From contig CAYUOS010000183.1 in the NCBI GenBank assembly GCA_964446435.1, positions 1 to 5,248 on the forward strand: DNA of 5,248 bases, in the 5' to 3' direction. This document shows positions 1 through 5,248 of this stretch, piece by piece (position 1 is the stretch's first letter; each line of letters opens with the position of its first letter). Position numbers and translations under genes: made by a program. This DNA is from SLNP01 sp964446435. Its GTDB lineage: Bacteria; Bacteroidota; Bacteroidia; Bacteroidales; VadinHA17. The notes under the pieces were generated by a model that was not told the DNA's origin, searched no databases, and saw only the letters and a program-made list of their open reading frames with translations.

Positions 1-38
1 CCCGTTCCCCGTTCCCCGTTCCCCGTTCCCCGTTCCCC
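1..38. repeat. CCCGTTC heptamer tandem array
   Basis: Five perfect copies of the 7-bp unit CCCGTTC are followed by a partial CCC, and the array is cut by the left window edge, so its full copy number is unknown. The complementary strand has six G-runs (mostly GGGG) separated by AAC, which fits the pattern of a G-quadruplex-forming sequence. A 7-T tract follows directly at 39-45. A 7-bp unit does not preserve reading frame, and perfect arrays of this kind can change copy number by slippage. It lies immediately upstream of the putative mgtE promoter. Its function is unknown. Confidence 0.93.
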
Positions 39-47
39 TTTTTTTAT

Positions 48-55
48 TATCTTTG
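48..55 (+). promoter_or_regulatory. Putative Bacteroidota -7 promoter box for mgtE
   Basis: TATCTTTG matches the Bacteroidota sigma-ABfr -7 consensus TAnnTTTG at every defined position, and it is the only TTTG between the repeat array and the gene. The expected start of transcription is near 59-63, giving a leader of about 127 nt before the mgtE ATG. No TTTG or TTG -33 element is visible at the usual spacing; those positions (about 22-30) fall inside the heptamer repeat. The call rests on one 8-bp motif, so mgtE could instead be transcribed from an upstream gene. Confidence 0.5.
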
Positions 56-69
56 CCCCCGAAACCAAT

Positions 70-135
70 ATGTTTTCAGAAATGGACGATGGCCCTAATT
101 TATGTAGAGGACTGAAATTAATCACCTGTCTGTAA
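70..135 (+). CDS. Possible 21-codon leader ORF upstream of mgtE
   Basis: An ATG at 70 opens a 21-codon frame ending at TAA 133-135. An in-frame ATG at 82 would give 17 codons starting MDDGPN. The first part is acidic with a proline (SEMDDGP); the end is LKLITCL. The stop codon lies inside the 5' arm of the leader hairpin at 127-162, so a terminating ribosome would cover that arm. There is no Shine-Dalgarno sequence before either ATG, which is common in Bacteroidota. An open frame this short is expected by chance roughly one time in three, and the same frame is open back to base 1, so it could also be the tail of an upstream gene. It resembles mgtL-type leader peptides only in position and composition, not in sequence. 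Confidence 0.25.
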   Translation: MFSEMDDGPNLCRGLKLITCL

Positions 136-162
136 GGGCTGTATTGTGCTTCCTTGCAGACA
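127..162 (+). promoter_or_regulatory. Leader hairpin A (leaves the mgtE SD free)
   Basis: Bases 127-138 (TGTCTGTAAGGG) pair with 151-162 (TCCTTGCAGACA) in an uninterrupted 12-bp stem with two G-U wobbles (133-156 and 138-151) and a 12-nt loop at 139-150. It is followed by ATTAAAAAA rather than a U-run, so it is not an intrinsic terminator for the forward transcript. When formed, it occupies the bases that would otherwise bind the Shine-Dalgarno sequence, leaving 175-181 single-stranded. The pairing is seen directly; folding in the cell is inferred. Confidence 0.6.
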
Positions 163-182
163 ATTAAAAAATGCAAGGAGGT
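148..182 (+). promoter_or_regulatory. Leader hairpin B (sequesters the mgtE SD)
   Basis: Bases 148-158 (GCTTCCTTGCA) pair with 172-182 (TGCAAGGAGGT) in an uninterrupted 11-bp stem with two G-U wobbles (148-182 and 150-180) around a 13-nt A-rich loop (159-171). The whole AAGGAGG ribosome binding site is inside the stem. It cannot coexist with hairpin A because both use 151-158. The AAGGG of hairpin A's 5' arm imitates the SD, giving an arrangement of anti-anti-SD, anti-SD and SD as in translational riboswitches and attenuators. Function is inferred from pairing only. Confidence 0.55.
175..181 (+). promoter_or_regulatory. Strong Shine-Dalgarno site of mgtE
   Basis: AAGGAGG is a full-strength Shine-Dalgarno sequence, six bases before the ATG at 188. 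It decides the start: a GTG in the same frame at 146 would add 14 residues but has no ribosome binding site and would place this site inside the coding sequence. Such a strong SD is unusual if the host is a member of the Bacteroidota, where most genes lack one. Confidence 0.9.
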
Positions 183-187
183 TCACA

Positions 188-1534
188 ATGGTTGAAATAG
201 CAATCAATTTTGAGGAACTGATCAGGGAGCGCAACTGGAAAAAACTGCGCGGCCACCTGGCAGAAACGGACCCGCCAGACATTGCCCAGGTAATAGATAT
301 GCTCAGCGAGGAGGATGATGTCATTCTCTTCCGCCTGCTGCCCCAGAAACAGGCAAAACTAACTTTCCAGCTTCTGCCACACGAAAAGCAGGAGCAGATA
401 GTGGAACAGCTGGCAAAAAACGCCGAAAGGGTTGCGGCGCTGCTTAACGACCTCGACCCTGACGACCGTACCGCTTTCCTCGAAGAATTGCCGGGCAGCG
501 TGGCACAAAAGCTCATTCTGCTTCTTTCTCCTGACGAGAGAAAGGTAGCTCAGACACTTCTCGGGTATCCCGAAAACAGTATAGGAAGGCTCATGACCCC
601 CGACTATGTCGCGGTAAAGGCCAACTTCACCGTTGAGCAGACCCTCAGGCACGTCAGGGAATTCGGCCACGACTCAGAGACACTGAATGTAATCTATATA
701 ATAGACGACGACTGGAGGCTCATCGATGACATCCGCATCAGGGAGATACTCCTCGCCCGCCCCGAACAACAGATATCAGAGCTGCTCGACAACCGCTACG
801 TCGCCCTCAACGCGTTCGACGACCAGGAGACTGCCATCAGGATTTTCCAGGACCACGACAGGGTAGCACTTCCTGTTACCGACAGCGAGGGTCACCTCAT
901 CGGAATCATCACCTTCGACGACGTGATGGACGTGGCAGAGGAGGAGTCAACAGAGGACTTCCACAAATTCGGATCACTACAGGCAACTGTGGTGAATCCG
1001 CTTAAGGCCGGCATGTTCTATCTTTACAGGAAAAGGATCGTATGGCTCTTCGCCCTGGTCTTTATGAATGTTTTCTCAGGTGCAGCAATTGCTAGTTTCC
1101 AGGAGGTAATACAATCAATGGTGGCCCTTGTCTTCTTCCTTCCACTGCTGATTGACAGCAGCGGAAACGCCGGAGCCCAGTCGGCAACACTTATGATACG
1201 ATCACTTGCTACAGGCGATGTGGAAATGAAGGACTGGATAAAACTCATAGGAAAGGAGCTGGGCGTCTCCCTGCTCCTCGGAGTAACAATGGCATTAGGA
1301 GTAAGCCTTGTGGCAAGCTTCAGGGCTCCCGAAATTGTCTTCGTTGTGGCATCGACAATGATTCTGACCGTTATGGCGGGCAGCCTCATCGGCCTCACAC
1401 TGCCATTTATCTTCACCAGGCTGCGCCTCGACCCCGCAACCGCCAGCGCTCCGCTAATCACCTCAATAGCAGACATCACAGGTGTGATTATCTACTTCTC
1501 AATCGCAACGTGGTACTTCGCGGGTGCTACTTGA
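188..1534 (+). CDS. mgtE: Magnesium transporter MgtE
   Basis: MgtE is a homodimeric, Mg2+-gated channel in the inner membrane that imports Mg2+ down its gradient. The 448-residue product is complete and close to the 450 residues of the Thermus thermophilus protein. Domains in order: helical MgtE_N domain (about 25-130, with the typical LDPDDRTAFLEELP at 89-102); a CBS pair (about 133-255, beginning RLMTPDYVAV, with LIDDIRIREILLA in CBS1 and HLIGIITFDDVMDV in CBS2); a connecting plug helix (about 248-278); then five membrane segments (about 284-303, 308-326, 354-377, 382-410, 420-444). The signature FLPLLIDSSGNAGAQSATLM lies at 317-336. The motif DPATASAPLITSIADITG (415-432) is the family's last-helix signature; D429 is the likely counterpart of the pore Asp432 of T. 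thermophilus. The start is set by AAGGAGG six bases upstream. The upstream leader can form alternative hairpins that expose or bury this site. The 3' end overlaps the convergent macroglobulin gene by 8 bp. No frameshift or missing motif is seen. Confidence 0.97.
   Translation: MVEIAINFEELIRERNWKKLRGHLAETDPPDIAQVIDMLSEEDDVILFRLLPQKQAKLTFQLLPHEKQEQIVEQLAKNAERVAALLNDLDPDDRTAFLEELPGSVAQKLILLLSPDERKVAQTLLGYPENSIGRLMTPDYVAVKANFTVEQTLRHVREFGHDSETLNVIYIIDDDWRLIDDIRIREILLARPEQQISELLDNRYVALNAFDDQETAIRIFQDHDRVALPVTDSEGHLIGIITFDDVMDVAEEESTEDFHKFGSLQATVVNPLKAGMFYLYRKRIVWLFALVFMNVFSGAAIASFQEVIQSMVALVFFLPLLIDSSGNAGAQSATLMIRSLATGDVEMKDWIKLIGKELGVSLLLGVTMALGVSLVASFRAPEIVFVVASTMILTVMAGSLIGLTLPFIFTRLRLDPATASAPLITSIADITGVIIYFSIATWYFAGAT
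1527..1534. other. 8-bp overlap of convergent stop codons
   Basis: The mgtE stop TGA (1532-1534, +) and the macroglobulin stop TAG (1527-1529, -) lie within an 8-bp stretch shared by the two coding regions. There is no intergenic spacer and no hairpin followed by a U-run near the junction on either strand. Transcripts of both genes would therefore run into the opposite gene and be complementary at their 3' ends unless Rho or another mechanism stops them. Confidence 0.95.
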
Positions 1535-4500
1535 TTACCTTAACGTTGCCGCCCGGCACTCGTGCGTAGTAGTTCTCATCGTACATAGCCTCGCACCACA
1601 CCGCCGGCTGGTAAAACTCTCCGCTGTAAGATGCATTCAGCAACGCCACAAATGTCTTCGTCTCGCCCGCCTTCAGTGTGAAGTAGGTGTAAAGCCTGTC
1701 ATCCCTGAAGTCGCGATAGTCGAACCCGCTCTCCTTCACCGACGTCTCAGCCTCAAACAGCCGCGTGTTGCGAATCTCCCACCCCGACGGCACCATCTGG
1801 CTCAGCGCCACATTGTCAATCTCCCTGAACGAATTGTTGGTAATCCGCACCACCATCATAAAATCGGAGCCCTGCTTCAACTCCCTGTGATTCAGCGACC
1901 TATTCTCCATGTCGGTGTACTCTACCCTCATCGTCATGTTCCTCGACGCGGCACTCTCATCACCGGCCCGCGGCGTCCCCTTCATCACCAGGTTCACATA
2001 CAGCGGCATCTGCGACCCGTTCTCAACAAGTATATTATTGGTGGAACCGAGGGATTCTGCCGGCTGTGAAAAGACACGGCTCCCGGTGAGGCGCTGTTCG
2101 CTCTTCCTGCCGTTTACCGTCACGGTAAACCTGGCCTCTCCTCCGCTCTTTCCACCGTAGGATTCAACATACTTCATCCAGGCAAAGAGACCCCACGCCG
2201 TCGATTGCGTGCTGTACCACCCCTGTCCCGAGAGGTCTTTGGCGAGCTCCTTCAGCAATATCATCGCCTGCTCCTCCTGCTTCAGCAGCAGCAGGGTATG
2301 CAGAATAACCGCCTTGTCGCGTACTGCTCCACCATAGTAGTAGTGCATGAATTCATCCTCGGTGTTCATCGTCCTGACGTCAATCAGGTCGGTGGCAGCC
2401 TCCGGTCGTCCCGACACTGCATACGCTCCCGCCAGGAACCACCCTGCCAGTCGCGGTATGCCCGCGGTCTCCCGCAGCCTGTTCATGGCTCCGCGCTCGG
2501 GAGCCCCGGCCAGCGCCAGCGTGTAGAGACGGTATGCCTGTACCGTGGCTGTCTGCCTGAAAGCGGCATCATATCTCCATTGCTGGGCTTCACGCCTCTG
2601 GTAACCTGTCCACCGCGTCATGAACCCCGATGGAACATTATATCCCTTTCGGCCGGCCTCAATCATGAAATGCCCCACGTATGAGGTTATCCATGGGTCA
2701 GGCTGGTATGACGACCCCGGCCACATCGCCATGCCTCCGCCTGCCATCTGCCTCGACATAAGCAGATGAATCGCCTGCTGTACGTTTCTTATGGTGGTGG
2801 TCATTATCTCGGGCTTGTCGCCATACAAATCCTTAAGGTACAACTGCGGGAACGCCGCCGAAGTCACCTGCTCGGTACATCCGTGCGGATATCCGATAAG
2901 GTACTGCAGCCTCTTTTCGAGGTTCACTGACGGCAGCGCCGACACCTCAACCACTGCGCTGTTGGTTCCTTCCATACCGAACGGGGCGAAGCTCTTCTGG
3001 TACTTCTCTCCGGGCTTCAGCACCGCCATCTCCGAACGGGTTTCGGGGGGATTCGGACTCCGCACCTCGATCTCAATCGAGTATTCAGCCTTCTCGCCGC
3101 CACCCTCGGCAACCACCTTAATCTCGCCACGCCCCTGCCTGTCGGCAACCGTGAAGCTAAACTCAATATCCTGTTCACCAATCCCCTTCACAGCAACCTC
3201 CTGCCTGCGCTCCGTCATGTTTATCAGCTCGTTGCCCGTAGCCGTCACCGTCACGTTCCGTATCTTCTCATCCTGCACAAAAAGCGTCACCGGCAGCGTC
3301 ACCTTCTCGCCCGGACTGAGCACGCGGGGTGCCGTGGCCAGCAGCATCAGCGGGTCGCGCACGAATACCGATTTCTCGGTGGAACCGTAGGCTCTTGTCG
3401 TGCCTGCAACCACCATCACGCGTACCGCACCTGTGTATCTGGGCATGCTGATGGAGTGTGTGTTCGTCCTGCCGGCCTCAAGCCTTACCGGACCGACAAA
3501 CCTTACCACCGGCCTGAAGCGGTTAACCTTCTGCCGCGACCTGTCGGCCAGAACCTCGTCACCTCCTATGGCAAATATCTTCTCAAGCTTGCCACCGAAG
3601 GCACCAAGAATATAGTCATATATATCCCATGTCTTTACTCCCAGTGCCTCGCGTGAATAGAAGTAGCTCCAGCCGTTGGGCGTCCTGAAGCCCGTCAGGT
3701 CAAGCAATCCCTCATCAACCACTGCCAGGGTATAGCTCATGGCCTTGTTCGATGCCTCACTCACCTTTACCTCAAAGGTGCGCTCTGAACGTATCTCGTC
3801 GGCCATGCTGATTACCGGCTGCAATCGCGTGCCGGGATCCTCAACCATCACCGGAATAACGCCGTACAGCCTAACCGGCATGTCGTTATTGGTCTGGGCA
3901 TGAGGCTGTATAACAGAGATATGAACATAAATATTGGGTGCCATTCCCGGAGTGGCCTTTATATTGACCACGCTGTTCGGACTCGTCGTCTCAGCCCTGA
4001 AACGGTCGATCACTCCCGATGCGTTTTCCATCGTGACAATTGCCTTTGAACCTTCGGGTGCCGGGAAAGAGATCTGTATATTCTCTCCCGGAGCATACTT
4101 CTCCTTGTCGGTTGTCAGGGCGAGTACCGTGGCTCCTGAACCGCTGCCCTCCTTCATGCCATACTCCCATGGCCAGTCTATCAGCAGTATCCTTCCCGTT
4201 CCGTGACCCGTGGGCACCGATGCCCTTATCAGATAGCGGCCCCACTCATTCTTCGGAATCCTGAACTTCACCTGTCCCTCTCCGTTTGACGACGTGGTTA
4301 CCTTCTCTGTGAAAACTGGTTTGTAGTAGTTGCCTGAAACATAGTATCCGAGCTGCTCTTCTCCCGATTCCCACCACCAGCGGTACGACAGCTTGAAAAT
4401 CTTCACCTCAACCTCCGACCGCACGGGCTTACCGAGATGGTTTACGGTCATAAGCCGTATCTCGTTGTCGGTGTCGATGAACAGCATGCGGCTGTTGCCC

Positions 4501-5248
4501 CTCAGCTGCGGGAAGTTGATTCCCACATACACCGGGTATGGCGAATACTTGACATTCGTCTGGGTGATGCTGGCGTCACCGCCTTTTTCGAACACCCTCG
4601 TCGTGAATTGTGCGTTCAGCATCCCTGCCGACCTGATACCTGTACCCGGACTCACCTTGAACGAAGCGTCACCGTTCTGGTTTATGGTGCCGTCGAAGAT
4701 GGTCTGTGTCTCAGAAGAGAAGGTTGTGACCGGACAGTCAAAATTGTACTGGCTGTATCCTTCGAAGGTAGTACGTAACGGCCGCAGCAGAAGCTCTACT
4801 GTGCTCTTCAGGTTGCCCGACACGGCTCCGCTGAGCCATCGTGCATTCAGGTCTGCCTTGTTTTCCCTCTTGTCTCCGCCGAGTATCTCGCTGTCAAAGG
4901 TGAGGTTTATCTTGAGCCTGTTGGGCTTTATGGTCTCTATCCTTAGCCTCTTCGAGAATGTTGCACCTCCGATGCGCACCACGGCCCTGTAGTTTCCTGT
5001 AATGGCCTCATCAGGGGTACGGGTGATGAAGGTAAGCAGGTTCCTTCCACCGATGGTCTGTACCTGGAAGTCGACCCTCTGGTCGTTGGGATTGAACAGC
5101 TCGAACTGCACGGGATGATCCTGCGGTACGTCGAGGTTCATCTCCCTGACGAACATTGACAGGTATATTGAGTCACCAGGTCGCCACACATCGCGCTCAC
5201 CGTATATGTAAGCCTTGAGTCCCTTCTCTGGGATGCTTCCCGCCACGT
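1527..5248 (-). CDS. Bacterial alpha-2-macroglobulin, N-terminus cut by window
   Basis: This is a large envelope protein expected to trap attacking proteases: cleavage of a bait region triggers a conformational change and covalent capture through an internal thioester. The visible 1239 residues contain the C-terminal two thirds (numbering from the GTG-encoded Val at 5246). The first domain is MG2 (about 8-100, KAYIYGERDVWRPGDSIYLS). Further MG-type beta domains follow to about 370. The bait-region domain is at about 373-560 (AVVDEGLLDLTGF, then LGVKTWDIYDYILGAFGG). The A2M domain is at about 575-670 (RFRPVVRFVGPV). The thioester alpha-toroid is at about 785-1030, with CTEQ at 790-793, GGGMAMWPG at 836-844 and YSTQSTAWGLFAW at 1011-1023. 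A C-terminal bMG10-type domain is at about 1105-1239 (MVPSGWEIRN, FRDDRLYTYF, EAMYDENYYARVPGG). Bacteroidota relatives are usually about 1800-1950 residues, so about 600 residues, including the signal or lipoprotein peptide, lie off the right edge; the frame stays open to that edge. Downstream is convergent mgtE, not the pbpC often paired with such genes. The reading frame is intact. Confidence 0.95.
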   Translation of the reverse strand, partial: VAGSIPEKGLKAYIYGERDVWRPGDSIYLSMFVREMNLDVPQDHPVQFELFNPNDQRVDFQVQTIGGRNLLTFITRTPDEAITGNYRAVVRIGGATFSKRLRIETIKPNRLKINLTFDSEILGGDKRENKADLNARWLSGAVSGNLKSTVELLLRPLRTTFEGYSQYNFDCPVTTFSSETQTIFDGTINQNGDASFKVSPGTGIRSAGMLNAQFTTRVFEKGGDASITQTNVKYSPYPVYVGINFPQLRGNSRMLFIDTDNEIRLMTVNHLGKPVRSEVEVKIFKLSYRWWWESGEEQLGYYVSGNYYKPVFTEKVTTSSNGEGQVKFRIPKNEWGRYLIRASVPTGHGTGRILLIDWPWEYGMKEGSGSGATVLALTTDKEKYAPGENIQISFPAPEGSKAIVTMENASGVIDRFRAETTSPNSVVNIKATPGMAPNIYVHISVIQPHAQTNNDMPVRLYGVIPVMVEDPGTRLQPVISMADEIRSERTFEVKVSEASNKAMSYTLAVVDEGLLDLTGFRTPNGWSYFYSREALGVKTWDIYDYILGAFGGKLEKIFAIGGDEVLADRSRQKVNRFRPVVRFVGPVRLEAGRTNTHSISMPRYTGAVRVMVVAGTTRAYGSTEKSVFVRDPLMLLATAPRVLSPGEKVTLPVTLFVQDEKIRNVTVTATGNELINMTERRQEVAVKGIGEQDIEFSFTVADRQGRGEIKVVAEGGGEKAEYSIEIEVRSPNPPETRSEMAVLKPGEKYQKSFAPFGMEGTNSAVVEVSALPSVNLEKRLQYLIGYPHGCTEQVTSAAFPQLYLKDLYGDKPEIMTTTIRNVQQAIHLLMSRQMAGGGMAMWPGSSYQPDPWITSYVGHFMIEAGRKGYNVPSGFMTRWTGYQRREAQQWRYDAAFRQTATVQAYRLYTLALAGAPERGAMNRLRETAGIPRLAGWFLAGAYAVSGRPEAATDLIDVRTMNTEDEFMHYYYGGAVRDKAVILHTLLLLKQEEQAMILLKELAKDLSGQGWYSTQSTAWGLFAWMKYVESYGGKSGGEARFTVTVNGRKSEQRLTGSRVFSQPAESLGSTNNILVENGSQMPLYVNLVMKGTPRAGDESAASRNMTMRVEYTDMENRSLNHRELKQGSDFMMVVRITNNSFREIDNVALSQMVPSGWEIRNTRLFEAETSVKESGFDYRDFRDDRLYTYFTLKAGETKTFVALLNASYSGEFYQPAVWCEAMYDENYYARVPGGNVKVIK
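2868..2879 (-). other. Thioester motif CTEQ of the macroglobulin
   Basis: Codons for Cys790 (2879-2877) to Gln793 (2870-2868) encode CTEQ in the context YPHGCTEQVTSA. In thioester macroglobulins and complement proteins, the Cys thiol and Gln side chain of CxEQ form the reactive internal thioester that binds trapped proteases. E. coli YfhM has CLEQ, while YfaS-type paralogues lack the motif. Both essential residues are present, so this protein is expected to be of the covalent, YfhM-like type. Confidence 0.9.

Noticed and set aside
127..171. Leader hairpin as an intrinsic terminator
   Set aside because: On the forward strand it is followed by ATTAAAAAA, not a U-run. On the reverse strand it is followed by GGTGATTAATTTC, again with no U-run.
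146..187. GTG start at 146 extending MgtE by 14 residues
   Set aside because: There is no ribosome binding site before it, it lies in the loop of leader hairpin A, and the extension contains the perfect AAGGAGG that serves the ATG at 188. The ATG start gives the usual family length.
56..187. M-box (ykoK) Mg2+ riboswitch
   Set aside because: The leader is shorter than a typical M-box with its expression platform, and I cannot find the conserved M-box core segments. The pairing seen here is of a different type.
118..1479. Reverse open frames within mgtE (118-516, 359-670, 1024-1479)
   Set aside because: They are antisense to well-conserved MgtE domains and have no recognisable motifs of their own.
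1548..1572. GC-rich small inverted repeats just past the mgtE stop as a terminator
   Set aside because: GCCGCCCGGC and GCACTCGTGC give only 3-4 bp stems with very tight loops and no following U-run. They lie in the conserved C-terminal codons of the macroglobulin.
1524..2069. Forward open frame of 181 codons overlapping the end of mgtE
   Set aside because: It is antisense to the conserved C-terminal domain of the macroglobulin, is very rich in His, Arg and Leu, and has no recognisable domain. It is a shadow of the real gene.
2791..3390. Forward open frame of 199 codons, and similar ones at 2205-2684, 3400-3656, 3934-4264 and 4393-4992
   Set aside because: All lie opposite the intact macroglobulin reading frame, show low-complexity Ser/Pro/Leu-rich composition and no family motifs. 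They are explained by codon bias of the reverse-strand gene.
5244..5246. GTG at 5246 as the start of the macroglobulin gene
   Set aside because: It falls at the very start of a conserved MG2 domain with no signal peptide, and the frame is open to the window edge. It is an internal Val codon in a gene that continues to the right.

Overview
This window holds two protein genes that converge tail to tail, plus a short, structured upstream region at the left end. Protein character and the one recognisable promoter element (TAnnTTTG) point to a member of the Bacteroidota, probably an anaerobic Bacteroidales-type organism. This assignment comes from family resemblance and motifs only, since no database search was possible.

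Layout. Positions 1-38 are a perfect CCCGTTC heptamer array that starts at the window edge. Positions 39-55 are a T-tract running into a perfect Bacteroidota-type -7 box. Positions 56-187 look like a roughly 127-nt transcribed leader for the first gene. Positions 188-1534 (+) encode a complete MgtE magnesium channel/transporter of 448 residues. Positions 1527-5248 (-) encode the C-terminal 1239 or so residues of a large bacterial alpha-2-macroglobulin with an intact CTEQ thioester; its N-terminus lies beyond the right edge. The two stop codons overlap, so the genes share 8 bp and there is no intergenic space.

The two genes have no obvious functional link. MgtE imports Mg2+ across the inner membrane. 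The macroglobulin is expected in the periplasm or at the envelope surface as a protease trap. There is no mobile element, tRNA, rRNA or CRISPR array.

The part most worth attention is the mgtE leader. It can form two long, mutually exclusive hairpins that share one arm. One (127-138 with 151-162) leaves the Shine-Dalgarno sequence free; the other (148-158 with 172-182) buries it completely. A possible 21-codon leader ORF (70-135), rich in acidic residues and with a proline near its start, ends inside the first hairpin's 5' arm. Together these resemble a translational switch controlling a Mg2+ importer, possibly sensed through leader-peptide translation as in enterobacterial mgtL. The base pairing is read directly from the sequence; the switching and Mg2+ sensing are hypotheses.
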